DNA of 33,737 nt from Streptomyces sp. (GCF_019510245.1 NZ_JAEKKT010000196.1:1-33737); one strand, 5' to 3'; shown: positions 8,147 through 16,983, numbered from the stretch's first letter. Notes: a model not told the origin generated them from the sequence alone. Translations and numbers: made by a program.

Positions 8147-8959
8147 TCAGCCGTTGGCGAGCGCGACCACCCGGTCGACGGCCCCGTTGAACTTGTCGTG
8201 GTCCCCGACCGTCGGTCCGGTGGACGTGTACTGCCACATCGTGTACGTCGACCAGCCGGCCGGCAGCGTGCCCACCTCCGAGGCGTACCGGGCGATCCAC
8301 AGCGGGTTGGCGGAGGCGAAACCGCCGTAGTTGCCGGTGCAGTCGCTCCACCAGCTGGTCGCCGTGTAGATGACCGCGGCACGGCCGGTGCGGGACTTGT
8401 ACCGGTTGAGGAAGTCGGTGATCCAGGTGACCATCCCGCTCTTCGACTTGCCGTAGCAGGCCGCTCCGTACGGGTTCCACTCGATGTCGAGGACGCCGGG
8501 AAGGGTCCGGCCGTCCTTGGACCAGCCGCCGCCGTGGTCGACGAAGTAGTCGGCCTGGGCGGCGCCGCCCGCGGTGTCCGGGGTCGCGAAGTGGTAGGCA
8601 CCGCGGATCATGCCGACGTCGTAGGAGCCGTTGTACTGCTTGGCGAAGTAGGGGTTCGTGTAGGACGTGCCTTCCGTCGCCTTGGAGTACGCCCATCGGA
8701 CCCCGCTGCCGAGCAGGGGCGACCAGGAGACGTCGCCCTGGTAGCTGGCGACGTCGACGCCTTCGGTCTGGGTGGCGAGGTCGGTCTTGGGCGTGCCGCT
8801 CCGGCCGTCGTGGACCAGGACGCCCATGCCCATGTAGGCCGAGCCGCGGGCCGGGACGGCCGGGCCGGACGCGTCGGCGTGGGCGGGGACCGGGGCGAGC
8901 GCCGCGAGCAGCACCAGCAGGCCGGTCAGGAGTGTGGGGGCGGGTCTTTGCGCGGGCAT
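8147..8959 (-). CDS. Secreted GH25 muramidase (lysozyme)
   Basis: This 270-residue protein has a signal peptide (hydrophobic 9-25, likely cleavage after PAHA at 28) and one GH25 domain from about residue 65. The catalytic signature is complete: GVDVASYQ (Asp69) at the first strand and VLDIEWN with Asp158 and Glu160. It also has AYHFATP and the late strand TMWQYTS typical of the family. Members such as cellosyl cleave the MurNAc-GlcNAc bond of peptidoglycan. ATG at 8959 has GGAGG six bases upstream; the longer frame to 9104 is not supported. It should act outside the cell in wall turnover or lysis of competitors. It is convergent with lon. Confidence 0.93.
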   Translation of the reverse strand: MPAQRPAPTLLTGLLVLLAALAPVPAHADASGPAVPARGSAYMGMGVLVHDGRSGTPKTDLATQTEGVDVASYQGDVSWSPLLGSGVRWAYSKATEGTSYTNPYFAKQYNGSYDVGMIRGAYHFATPDTAGGAAQADYFVDHGGGWSKDGRTLPGVLDIEWNPYGAACYGKSKSGMVTWITDFLNRYKSRTGRAAVIYTATSWWSDCTGNYGGFASANPLWIARYASEVGTLPAGWSTYTMWQYTSTGPTVGDHDKFNGAVDRVVALANG

Positions 8960-9107
8960 GACGTGCCTCCGTGGGGTGAGGTGAGGTCCCAGGTATGCCA
9001 GAGGCGGCCGGTCCGCGCGGCGCGACACGACGCAGTGTCACACGGCACGACGCGCCTGCACGGCGTGAACATGCCAGCGATCGCCGGGTGCAGACGCTAC
9101 GCACGGG

Positions 9108-9132
9108 CCGGACCCCGGGGAAGGGGGTCCGG
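9108..9132. promoter_or_regulatory. Perfect hairpin between muramidase and MarR genes
   Basis: CCGGACCCC and GGGGTCCGG form perfect nine-base arms around a seven-base loop. It sits in the shared upstream region of two divergent genes, where a terminator is not expected, so it may be a 5' leader structure or insulator. The role is unknown. Confidence 0.5.
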
Positions 9133-9234
9133 AGGCTGCCGTGGGTCTACGCCTGCGGAATACTTGGCGAGCTGCGGCGATGACGGGGCTTGACGGAAAC
9201 TTTCAGGACTGCGAAACCGATCAGGGGTGCTGAC

Positions 9235-9726
9235 GTGCACGAGGACGAAAAGGGCGACGAACAGCGCGCCGCCACCGGGTTGACGCCGAGCGGCGCCGAC
9301 CAGGAGTTCCTGGCCCTTGAGCGCGAGTTGACGGTGCTGCTGCGCCGCGCCAGGGCCAGCCAGGGCGAGATGGCCCGGGAGGTCCACCCCGACCTGGAGT
9401 CCGCGGCGTACGGACTGCTCGTACGGCTCGACGAGTGCGGCGGCCAGCGCGCCACCGAACTGGCCGGCTACGTCGGCGTCGGCAAGGCCACCATGTCCCG
9501 CCAGCTGCGCGCCCTGGAGGAGCTCGGCCTGATCGCCCGGGAGCCCGACCCGGCCGACGGACGGGCCTGGCTGGTCGCCCTCACCGACGAGGGCAGGCGC
9601 CGGGTCGGCACGGTCCGCGAGGCCCGCCGGGGCCGCTACGTCCGTCAGCTCGCCCACTGGGACCGCAGCGAGGTCGCGGAACTGGCCCGGCTGCTGAGCC
9701 AGTTGAACGGCGTCATGGAGAAGTAG
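9235..9726 (+). CDS. MarR-family transcriptional regulator
   Basis: This 163-residue protein has the MarR winged helix: an N-terminal dimerisation helix, then RATELAGYVGVGKATMSRQLRALEELGLIAREPDPADGR split over the helix-turn-helix (about 68-90) and the wing, where DGR is the typical wing tip. MarR proteins bind palindromic operators as dimers and release on ligand binding. GTG at 9235 is selected because AGGGG lies seven bases before it; an in-frame TTG at 9190 has no ribosome site. No obvious target neighbour is present; the divergent muramidase gene is the nearest. The ligand is unknown. Confidence 0.9.
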   Translation: MHEDEKGDEQRAATGLTPSGADQEFLALERELTVLLRRARASQGEMAREVHPDLESAAYGLLVRLDECGGQRATELAGYVGVGKATMSRQLRALEELGLIAREPDPADGRAWLVALTDEGRRRVGTVREARRGRYVRQLAHWDRSEVAELARLLSQLNGVMEK

Positions 9727-9739
9727 CCGGCATCAGGCC

Positions 9740-9762
9740 GCCGCCGGGCCGCGACCGGCGGC
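9740..9762. terminator. Bidirectional hairpin between convergent genes
   Basis: GCCGCCGG and CCGGCGGC form perfect eight-base arms with a seven-base loop. The hairpin fits exactly between the MarR stop and the phosphatase-like stop. Confidence 0.75.
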
Positions 9763-9763
9763 T

Positions 9764-10552
9764 TCACAGCTCGGCGTAGACCACCGTCGCGTCGTCGTGC
9801 GTCTTGCTCCGCCGCAGGAACACCCGCGCCTCCCGGTCGGCGGCCTCCAGCTCCCGCACCCGGCCGACCAGCGCCCGCGCACCCTCCTTGCGCACGACGT
9901 CCAGGAGGGCCGTCCAGTCGCCCTCCCGGAACTTCTCCGTCCAGCGGGCCGCCCCGTCGGTGAGGGCGGCCAGTGCGCGGACCTCGGCGCGGGGCACGGT
10001 CCCGGTGACCGCGCGATCCGCCACCGAGGGGTCCGCGGCGGCCGTGAAGAAGCCGCCCTCCTTGTTGCGGACCGTGGCGTCGGCGATCGCGTCCGAGGCC
10101 AGCGAGGCGCGCGGCACCCGGTCGAGCCGGTCGTCCAGGACCGGGGTGACCGTGCCGTCGGGCGACCTCAGGAGCAACGCCGAGTCGGACAGGACGAGGA
10201 ACTCCACCGTCTCCGCGGACCAGCGGCTCAGCACGACCGTCGCCTGAGGGGTGCGCGGGTGAGAAAGGTCACAGGTGTCACCATGTGCCGCGGCTGTGCG
10301 AGCGATCGCCTGTTCGAGTATCTCCCGCAGCGTCAGATCTCCTCGCGAAACGGTCAGTTCGGTCAGCGCGCCGCCCAGCCGCGCGGTGAACCAGGGGACG
10401 GAATGCAGACACCCGGTGCCGTCCCTGGGCGGGGTCACCCCGTCCAGGACGATCACGCAACCCCCCTGCCCCGAGGCGGGAAGTCCGACAGCGGCGAAGT
10501 CCTCGTTGGGGCGGTCGGAGGTGCCGGGTTCGGAAACGACCTCAGTATGCAT
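9764..10552 (-). CDS. PP2C-like (PPM-type) phosphatase-domain protein
   Basis: This protein of about 262 residues resembles Streptomyces PP2C-like proteins. It opens with SEPGTSDRPNEDFAAVGLP (the RxNEDxxAV metal-site motif) and has IVLDGVTPP (VxDGxG-like motif), TVEFLVLSDSALLL (the later GDSR-like block), AALTDGAARW and a final KTHDDATVVYAEL (DDxT). Metal-binding Asp residues of motifs 1, 2, 8 and 11 appear present, so activity against phosphoserine/threonine is plausible. ATG at 10552 is chosen by resemblance of family N-termini; ATG at 10600 is an alternative, and the ribosome site is not decisive. It is divergent from the conservon, separated by 395 bases. Confidence 0.72.
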   Translation of the reverse strand: MHTEVVSEPGTSDRPNEDFAAVGLPASGQGGCVIVLDGVTPPRDGTGCLHSVPWFTARLGGALTELTVSRGDLTLREILEQAIARTAAAHGDTCDLSHPRTPQATVVLSRWSAETVEFLVLSDSALLLRSPDGTVTPVLDDRLDRVPRASLASDAIADATVRNKEGGFFTAAADPSVADRAVTGTVPRAEVRALAALTDGAARWTEKFREGDWTALLDVVRKEGARALVGRVRELEAADREARVFLRRSKTHDDATVVYAEL

Positions 10553-10947
10553 TCGGCCAGTCTGCACGACCCCTCCACAGGCTTCACCAAAGGCTGGCAT
10601 CCATCCCGGAATTGACGCTGCCCCGCAGGTCAGCCGCCTGTTTTGGGGTGGAATGGCGCACTCCGGGAAGCTGCGGTGGCGAATCCTGCCAAAGCCTGCC
10701 GTCCGCGTCCAACCGGCCAGCCGGAAAAGGCCCCCGCACGGTCCGCCGGAACTTGCCCGCCAACTCCCCTCCGATGTTCACTCCTTCGGGTGGCGGGTGG
10801 GGCGATGTGAGACCACTGCCTACCGGCGCTGGGAGGGTCGGGGACCGATACGCAGGCGCACGCATCGGGTGCGTGCACCACTTGGCACCGAAATGCCGGG
10901 GATCATGACGGGGTGCCACCCAGCCCCTTGGGTACACGAGTTCAGGA
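10553..10947. other. Gene-free divergent region upstream of the conservon
   Basis: This 395-base stretch should hold promoters for the phosphatase-like gene and the conservon. Short open frames on both strands show no protein-like conservation pattern that I recognise. I see no convincing -35/-10 pair or long inverted repeat. Confidence 0.4.
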
Positions 10948-13900
10948 ATGCGAGCACCGGTGCAGAAGACGCGGCCTCGGCGCACAGGCAAGAAGACGGC
11001 CTCCGAAACGGGCGCCGCGGCCCCCGTCGGCACCGGCCGCCCCAAGCACGTACGTACCCGGCTGATCGTGGCCGTGGCCGTGGTCGCCGCGGCGATCGCG
11101 GGAGCCGGAGCGCCCGCCCTGCTCACCGCCTCCGGGCAGCTGAGCGACTCCCAGGACCTGGTGACCCTGTCCGGCCGCACCCAGGACGCGCTGGCCCTCG
11201 CCAACTCGCTCGCCGACGAGCGCGACGAGGTCACCTCCTACATCGCGGCCGGCCGCCCCAGGTCCAAGGCCCCCTCCGAGGACCGCAGCGCCCGTGTCGA
11301 CCGCCAGGTCGAGGACCTGCGCGCGGACACCGACGCCCCCGGCTGGCTGCGCACCGACCTCGACGGCATCGCCGCCGTCCGCCGCTCCGCCCTCACCGGC
11401 AAGAGCACGGCCCTCGAAGCGCACCAGGCGTACTCGCGGACCATCACCGAACTGCACCGGCTCGCCGAGCAACTGGCCGAGCAGATGCCCCCCAGGGCCG
11501 GCTCCGGCGCCCACGCGCTCGCCGAACTGGACTCCGCCGTCCAGCAGTCCGCGGCGGCCAGGGGCCTCCTGCTGGCCGCCCTGAACATCCCCAGCACCAC
11601 CCAGACCACGATCAGCCCCCTCACCGGTCTGCCCGTCACCAGCACCACCACCTCCGAGGCCGACAGGAAGCAGCGCGACGCGCTCACCGCGGCCGCCCAG
11701 CAGGCCAGGCTGCGCGCCGACGCGGCCCTCGCCGACTTCCGCGACACCGCGCCCAAGGCGGCGGCCGACTCGTACGACTCCACGGTCGCCGGCGGAGACG
11801 TCAACGACGCCGACAAGTACCTGGCCGCCCTCACCGACCAGCCGGTCTTCTCCGACGACGACCTCTCGACCTCCACCAAGAAGCTGGACGCGGCGCTCTC
11901 CGCCCGGGTCGACCTGATGCGGGGCGCGGAGTCGGCCCTCTACGACCACCGCACCAAGGACCTCGCGGCGCTCCGCGACGACGACGTGACCGCGCTGGAG
12001 ATCCGCGTCGCGGTGGTCGGCGCCCTGATGCTGGTCGCGGTCGGCATCGCCACGGCCATGGCCCGCAGCCTCACCCGCCCCCTCTCCGTGCTCCGCCGGG
12101 GCTCGGCCCGCCTCGCCGGGGCCGAGGACCCGCGCACCGAGGAACCGATCACCTTCACCGGCCGCAACGACGAGTTCGCCCAGGTCGTCCGCTCCGTCAA
12201 CGCCCTGCACGCGCACGCCGCCGAGCTCTACGACCGCATCGCCACCCTGGAGACCGACCGCAAGCACCTGGTCGGCCAGCGCCAGAAGATGGCCGACGCC
12301 CGCGAGGAACTGCGCGCCGAGGTCACCGAGGCCGCCGCCCAGCTGGAGCGGCTGCGCACCAGCATCGGCGGCACGTTCGTCAACCTGGCGCTGCGCACGC
12401 TGGGCCTGGTGGAGCGGCAGCTCGCCGTGATCGAGACCCTGGAGGAGCGCGAGCAGGACCCCGAACGCCTGTCGACCCTCTTCAAGCTCGACCACTTCGC
12501 CACGGTCATGCGCCGCCACAGCGAGAACCTCCTGGTCCTGGCCGGCACCGAACACGTCCAGCAGCACGCGGGCCCGATCCCGCTGGTGGACGTCGTGCGG
12601 GCGGCGGTCAGCGAGATCGAGCGCTACGAGCGGGTCCGGATCGCCTCCCTCCCGCCGCACGCGCACGTGGCCGGCTTCGCCGCCGACGACCTCTCCCACC
12701 TGCTCGCCGAACTCATGGAGAACGCCACCGCGTCCTCCCCGCCCGACGTCCCCGTCGAGATCTCCGGCTGGCTGCTGGAGAGCGGCGAGGTCATGCTCTC
12801 CGTCCAGGACGAGGGCATCGGCATGACCGCCGACCGCATGGTCCGCCTCAACGGCCGCCTCGCGGAGTTCGACCCCGAGCCGCCCTACGACCAGGAGGGC
12901 GAGGACGGTCTCGGCCTCGGCCTCTACGTGGTGGCCCGGCTGGCCCACCGGCACGGCGTCCGCGTCCAGCTCCGCGAGCAGAAGCAGGGCGGGGTGGCGG
13001 CGGTCGTGGTCCTGCCCCAGCCGCTGCTGGCCCAGGCCCCGCGGACCGCGGTCCCCTCGGCCACGACGAGCCCGAACGGCGCCCACGCCTTCTCCCTCCC
13101 CGGCGCGGACGCGGAGGTCAACTCCAACGTCCTGTACGGCCGCGCGACGTCCGGCGACCCGCTGGTGACGCTGGCGGAGAAGGCGGTACGCGAGGCCGAC
13201 GAACAGCCCGCCCACGAGCAGGCGCCGGCGCCGAAGGCCCAGGACCCCGATCCGACGGTACGACCGAAGGCGCCGGCGGAGACCTTCGCCGAGACCACGA
13301 TGGAACTGCTGGTCCCGCTCACGGAACAGGATCCCGAGCCGACCGGGGAGACCGCGCCGCAGCCACGGACCGTTCCCGGCGAGGAGCGGACGCAGACCGG
13401 TGCTGCCGAGGAGCGGACGCGCTCCGCCGACGCCGGGATCCGGCTGCGGGATCGGCGGGTCGAGGGTGACGACTGGCCCGGGTCGCTGGGTGCCGAGGCC
13501 GAGGACCGGGCGCGGCGTCGGCGGGCCGAGGGTGACGACTGGCCCAGGCCGCAGTCCGTGGACGCCGAGAACCACGCGCGTCCGCAACCCGTGGCCGCCG
13601 ACGGCGAGTACGCCCCACCGGGGCCACTCGCAGCTGACCCGGCCACCCGCACGGGTGGTGGGGATGCGAACGACTTCGGCGCAGCCGAAGAGCACTCCCG
13701 CCCGCTGCCCCCGCCCGCGACCGCCGAGGCGGAGGACGACGGCGACGCCGAGGACGAGGTCACCAGCAAGGGCCTCCCGAAGCGCACTCCCAAGATCACC
13801 GCTCCCGCCCCACCGCCCCGCCAGCGCAGCACCGGCGTCGACGCGGACGCCCTCCGCCGCAGGCTCGGCGGCTTCCGCCGGGGTGCCGACGCGGGACGGC

Positions 13901-14028
13901 GTGACGTCGAGGCGGAGATCGCCGAGCAGACCGGCCAGAACCAGGTGCCGAGCAGCGTACGAGCCGCACCCGGAACAGCCGTATCCGATGAAGCCACGGG
14001 GGGCACAGTCGAGGAGGCAAGCAGTTGA
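10948..14028 (+). CDS. cvnA: Conservon sensor-kinase-like protein CvnA
   Basis: This 1026-residue protein heads a conservon operon. It has a transmembrane helix at about 39-60, an extracytoplasmic helical domain of the nitrate/nitrite-sensing type (about 65-345), a second membrane helix (about 350-372), a HAMP-like linker, then KLDHFATVMRRHSENLLVLAG (about 511-531) and an ATPase domain with HLLAELMENATASSP, DEGIGM and GLGLGLYVVARLAHRHG. From about residue 690 to the end the sequence is a low-complexity Pro/Ala/Glu/Arg tail with a repeated EGDDWP module (near 13463 and 13528). Conservon kinases are thought to control the CvnB-CvnD GTPase complex at the membrane. ATG at 10948 is followed by an alternative GTG at 10960. 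The stop overlaps the CvnB start. Confidence 0.93.
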   Translation: MRAPVQKTRPRRTGKKTASETGAAAPVGTGRPKHVRTRLIVAVAVVAAAIAGAGAPALLTASGQLSDSQDLVTLSGRTQDALALANSLADERDEVTSYIAAGRPRSKAPSEDRSARVDRQVEDLRADTDAPGWLRTDLDGIAAVRRSALTGKSTALEAHQAYSRTITELHRLAEQLAEQMPPRAGSGAHALAELDSAVQQSAAARGLLLAALNIPSTTQTTISPLTGLPVTSTTTSEADRKQRDALTAAAQQARLRADAALADFRDTAPKAAADSYDSTVAGGDVNDADKYLAALTDQPVFSDDDLSTSTKKLDAALSARVDLMRGAESALYDHRTKDLAALRDDDVTALEIRVAVVGALMLVAVGIATAMARSLTRPLSVLRRGSARLAGAEDPRTEEPITFTGRNDEFAQVVRSVNALHAHAAELYDRIATLETDRKHLVGQRQKMADAREELRAEVTEAAAQLERLRTSIGGTFVNLALRTLGLVERQLAVIETLEEREQDPERLSTLFKLDHFATVMRRHSENLLVLAGTEHVQQHAGPIPLVDVVRAAVSEIERYERVRIASLPPHAHVAGFAADDLSHLLAELMENATASSPPDVPVEISGWLLESGEVMLSVQDEGIGMTADRMVRLNGRLAEFDPEPPYDQEGEDGLGLGLYVVARLAHRHGVRVQLREQKQGGVAAVVVLPQPLLAQAPRTAVPSATTSPNGAHAFSLPGADAEVNSNVLYGRATSGDPLVTLAEKAVREADEQPAHEQAPAPKAQDPDPTVRPKAPAETFAETTMELLVPLTEQDPEPTGETAPQPRTVPGEERTQTGAAEERTRSADAGIRLRDRRVEGDDWPGSLGAEAEDRARRRRAEGDDWPRPQSVDAENHARPQPVAADGEYAPPGPLAADPATRTGGGDANDFGAAEEHSRPLPPPATAEAEDDGDAEDEVTSKGLPKRTPKITAPAPPPRQRSTGVDADALRRRLGGFRRGADAGRRDVEAEIAEQTGQNQVPSSVRAAPGTAVSDEATGGTVEEASS

Positions 14029-14528
14029 CCGCGCCCAGTACCTTCGGACTGAGCAGTGAGGCCCGCAACCTGCACTGGCTGCTGAGCAACCTCGTCGAGG
14101 AGGTGCCCGGGATCCAGTCGGTCGCGGTGGTCTCCTCCGACGGCCTGCTCCTGCTCTCCTCGGACACCAGCCGGAACCAGGCGGCCCGCGAGGCACGGGC
14201 CGAGAAACCCAAGGGCCCCCGCGGCTCCGCCGCCGACCTCGCCACCATCGTCTCGGGCATCGGCAGCCTCACCATCGGCGCCGCCCGGCTGATGGACTTC
14301 GGCCCGGTCAGGCACACGATGGTCGCGATGGACGAGGGCAGCCTCTTCGTGATGTCGATCAGCGACGGCTCGCTGCTGGGTGTGCACGGCAGCGCGGAGT
14401 GCGACATGAGCGTGGTGGCCTACCACATGGCACTGTTCGTCGGCCGCGCCGGCCACGTCCTCACCCCCGAACTCCGCACCGAGCTACGCAAGTCCCTAGA
14501 GGCCGACGCGACGAGGAGCGGCCGATGA
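14025..14528 (+). CDS. cvnB: Conservon roadblock/LC7 protein CvnB
   Basis: This 167-residue protein has the roadblock/LC7 fold: NLHWLLSNLVEEVPGIQSVAVVSSDG, here split as helix and first strand, then LLLLSSD, GIGSLTIGAARLM and FVMSISDGSLLGV. Roadblock proteins act on Ras-like GTPases, in accordance with cvnD two genes later. The start is TTG at 14025, overlapping the cvnA stop (TTGA); GAGGAGG lies seven bases before it and no other start fits, so it is a translationally coupled rare start. The stop overlaps the next ATG (ATGA). Confidence 0.95.
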   Translation: MTAPSTFGLSSEARNLHWLLSNLVEEVPGIQSVAVVSSDGLLLLSSDTSRNQAAREARAEKPKGPRGSAADLATIVSGIGSLTIGAARLMDFGPVRHTMVAMDEGSLFVMSISDGSLLGVHGSAECDMSVVAYHMALFVGRAGHVLTPELRTELRKSLEADATRSGR

Positions 14529-14944
14529 GCGCGCCGAAGAACCGCAGGCAGCACCTCCCGGTACGCGGCGGCGACCGCAAACCCGCCCGCGTCCGCCCCT
14601 ACTCGCTCACCGGCGGCCGTACCCGCTTCGGCCACGTCCTCCTCGTGGAGACGTTCGTGGCCGCGCTCGAGGCCCCGGAGGAGCGCAAGGAACTGACGAA
14701 TGGTTCCCTCAGCACCCGGGTGATGCCCGAGATGCAGGCCATCGTCGAACTGTGCCGCCGCATGCGCACGGTGGCCGAGATCGCCGCGTTGCTGAAGATG
14801 CCGCTCGGCGTGGTCCGGGTCCTGCTCAGCGACCTCGCGGACCAGGGAAAGATCCGTGTGTACGGAACCGGTACCGGACACGGCGTCGGCCGTCCGGACC
14901 GCGCTCTGCTGGAAAGGGTGCTGAGTGGACTACGCCGTCTCTGA
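14525..14944 (+). CDS. cvnC: Conservon DUF742 protein CvnC
   Basis: This 139-residue protein starts with a basic tail and has VRPYSLTGGRTR, the family hallmark, followed by a helix-turn-helix-like C-terminal half (ELCRRMRTVAEIAALLKMPLGVVRVLLSDLADQGKI as separate helices over about 76-112). DUF742 proteins are constant members of conservons and form part of the membrane complex with CvnA, B and D. ATG at 14525 overlaps the cvnB stop as ATGA. A longer frame starting at 14399 overlaps cvnB and is rejected. The 3' end overlaps cvnD by 20 bases. Confidence 0.94.
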   Translation: MSAPKNRRQHLPVRGGDRKPARVRPYSLTGGRTRFGHVLLVETFVAALEAPEERKELTNGSLSTRVMPEMQAIVELCRRMRTVAEIAALLKMPLGVVRVLLSDLADQGKIRVYGTGTGHGVGRPDRALLERVLSGLRRL

Positions 14945-15569
14945 CGCCACCGGCGTCGACCCGCTCCTCGCTGCCGATGAGGAGCAGGAGCATCTGCGGT
15001 CCTGGCAGACGGACCGCAGCCGGGCCCCCATCGCGACGAAGATAGTCGTGGCGGGCGGTTTCGGCGTCGGCAAGACCACGCTGGTCACCGCCGTCTCGGA
15101 GATCACGCCCCTGCAGACCGAGGCGCTGATGACCGAGGCGAGCGAGGAGACCGACGACCTCACCGCCACGCCCGGCAAGCTGACCACCACCGTGGCCATG
15201 GACTTCGGCCGCATCACGCTCGACGACGACCTGGTGCTCTACCTGTTCGGCACGCCGGGCCAGCAGCGGTTCTGGTTCATGTGGGACGACCTGGTGCGCG
15301 GCGCGATCGGCGCCGTCGTCCTCGCGGACACCCGGCGCCTGAAGGACTGCTTCCCGGCGCTGGACTACTTCGAGAGCTGCGGGCTGCCGTACGTCGTCGC
15401 GGTCAACCACTTCGACGGCAGTGAGCGCTTCGAACCCGAGGACGTGCGCGAGGCATTGACGATCCCTCCGCACATACCTGTAATGATCATGGACGCCCGC
15501 CGTCGGGTCTCGGCCATCGAGACGCTGCTGTCCCTGGTCGCCCACGCGCTGGACGAAACCCCCGAGTAG
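14925..15569 (+). CDS. cvnD: Conservon small GTPase CvnD
   Basis: This 214-residue Ras-like P-loop GTPase has Walker A GGFGVGKTT (Lys50), a switch II region LFGTPGQQRFWFMWDDL in place of DxxGQ, and NHFD in the position of the NKxD guanine-specificity motif. These are the usual features of conservon GTPases and MglA relatives. It would cycle between GTP and GDP states under control of CvnA and CvnB. The start is GTG at 14925 with GAAAGGG upstream, inside the end of cvnC. The following monooxygenase gene begins only 30 bases after the stop. Confidence 0.95.
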   Translation: MDYAVSDATGVDPLLAADEEQEHLRSWQTDRSRAPIATKIVVAGGFGVGKTTLVTAVSEITPLQTEALMTEASEETDDLTATPGKLTTTVAMDFGRITLDDDLVLYLFGTPGQQRFWFMWDDLVRGAIGAVVLADTRRLKDCFPALDYFESCGLPYVVAVNHFDGSERFEPEDVREALTIPPHIPVMIMDARRRVSAIETLLSLVAHALDETPE

Positions 15570-15599
15570 TTCTTCTGAACCCCTAGGAGCCACCACCGC

Positions 15600-16856
15600 A
15601 TGCGGAAGATACTCGTCGTGGGGGCCGGCCAGGCCGGTCTCCAGCTCGCCCTCGGCCTCCAGTCGCACGGCTACGAGGTCACCCTGATGTCGAACCGGAC
15701 CGCGGACGAGATCCGCTCCGGCCGGGTCATGTCGACGCAGTGCATGTTCCACACCGCACTGCAGCACGAGCGCGATCTCCAGCTGAACTTCTGGGAGTCC
15801 CAGGCCCCGAAGATCGAAGGACTCGGCGTCTCGGTCGCGGCCCCCGGCTCCTGGGGCGAGGGCCCCGCGGCCCGCGCCATCGACTGGGTGGGCAGGCTCG
15901 ACGGGTACGCGCAGTCGGTCGACCAGCGGGTGAAGATGGCCGGCTGGATGGAGACCTTCGCCCAGCGCGGCGGCCAGCTGGTCATCCACGGCGCGGCCGT
16001 AGGCGACCTCGACTACTTCGCCCGCACCTACGACCTGGTGCTGGTCTCGGCCGGCAAGGGCGAACTGGTCCAGATGTTCGGCCGCGACGCCTCCCGCTCG
16101 CCGTACAGTGAGCCGCAGCGCGCGCTCGCCGTCGCCTACGTCCACGGTCTCGGTCCGCGCCCCGAGCACCCGGACTTCCACGCGGTCCGCTGCAACCTGG
16201 TCCCCGGCGTCGGCGAGCTCTTCGTGATGCCGACCCTGACCACCTCCGGACCCGCCGACATCCTCTTCTGGGAGGGCATACCCGGCGGCCCGCTGGACGT
16301 CTTCAACGGCGTCAAGGACCCCTCGGAGCACCTCTCCCTGACCCTGGAACTCATGGAGCGGTACACGCCCTGGGAGTACGCGCGGGCCACCAAGGCCGAA
16401 CTGACCGACGCCGGCGGCACCCTCGCCGGCCGCTACGCCCCCACCGTCCGCAACCCGATCGGCCGCCTCCCCGGCGGCGGGCTGGTCCTCGGCGTCGCGG
16501 ACGTCGTCGTCGCCAACGACCCGATCACCGGCCAGGGCTCCAACTCCGCCTCCAAGTGCGCGGCCTCCTACCTCGCCTCGATCCTCGAACAGGGCGAGAA
16601 GGAGTTCGACGAGACCTGGATGCAGGAGACGTTCGACCGCTACTGGAACACCGCCCAGCACGTCACCAAGTGGACGAACGCCATGCTGGCGCCCCCGCCG
16701 GAGCACATCCTCAACCTGATCGGCGCGGCGGGCCAGCTCCAGCCGGTCGCCGACCGCTTCGCCAACGCCTTCAACGACCCCGCCGACTTCGAGAACTTCT
16801 TCTACGAGCCGGAGAAGACGGAGGCGTACCTGGCCTCGGTGGCAGGCGCTGCCTGA
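15600..16856 (+). CDS. Styrene-monooxygenase-like FAD-dependent oxygenase
   Basis: This 418-residue flavoprotein starts with the FAD-binding Rossmann motif ILVVGAGQAGLQLALGL. It continues with VTLMSNRTADEIRSGRV and MSTQCMFHTALQHERDLQL, which are characteristic of StyA-type group E monooxygenases (typical size about 415 residues). ANDPITGQGSNSASKCA is the second FAD-contact region. StyA enzymes use FADH2 from a separate reductase (StyB) to epoxidise alkenes or oxidise indole; no StyB is encoded nearby. ATG at 15600 has AGGAG ten bases upstream. Thirty bases after cvnD, it is probably co-transcribed with the conservon, as P450 genes are in some other conservons. The substrate is unknown. Confidence 0.9.
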   Translation: MRKILVVGAGQAGLQLALGLQSHGYEVTLMSNRTADEIRSGRVMSTQCMFHTALQHERDLQLNFWESQAPKIEGLGVSVAAPGSWGEGPAARAIDWVGRLDGYAQSVDQRVKMAGWMETFAQRGGQLVIHGAAVGDLDYFARTYDLVLVSAGKGELVQMFGRDASRSPYSEPQRALAVAYVHGLGPRPEHPDFHAVRCNLVPGVGELFVMPTLTTSGPADILFWEGIPGGPLDVFNGVKDPSEHLSLTLELMERYTPWEYARATKAELTDAGGTLAGRYAPTVRNPIGRLPGGGLVLGVADVVVANDPITGQGSNSASKCAASYLASILEQGEKEFDETWMQETFDRYWNTAQHVTKWTNAMLAPPPEHILNLIGAAGQLQPVADRFANAFNDPADFENFFYEPEKTEAYLASVAGAA

Positions 16857-16891
16857 TCCGGCAGGCCGGATTTCGGCCGCGGGTGCGTGGG

Positions 16892-16983
16892 GGTTGCTCG
16901 CGCAGTTCCCCGCGCCCCTAAAGGGGCGCACTGCAGCGCCCCTTCTTTTGCTTTCAGGGGCGCGGGGAACTGCGCGAGCAACC
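16892..16983. repeat. Dispersed intergenic repeat, copy 3: perfect 28-bp inverted repeat
   Basis: The arms at 16892-16919 and 16956-16983 are exact reverse complements over 28 bases (core CGCAGTTCCCCGCGCCCCT). The 36-base spacer holds a second perfect inverted repeat, AAGGGGCGC and GCGCCCCTT. It can act as a terminator for the conservon operon, but the extent and the other copies point to a mobile or structural repeat. Confidence 0.92.

Noticed and set aside
5568..9104. Antisense open frame of 1178 codons across lon and the muramidase gene
   Set aside because: It runs opposite to lon, whose protein is fully recognisable; the translation is Arg/Gly/Val-rich low-complexity sequence produced by GC-rich third positions.
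10942..14196. Antisense open frame of over 1000 codons across cvnA, and a plus-strand frame 10275-13469
   Set aside because: Both are shadows of cvnA, without domain-like content; the plus frame is almost wholly Arg/Pro/Gly.
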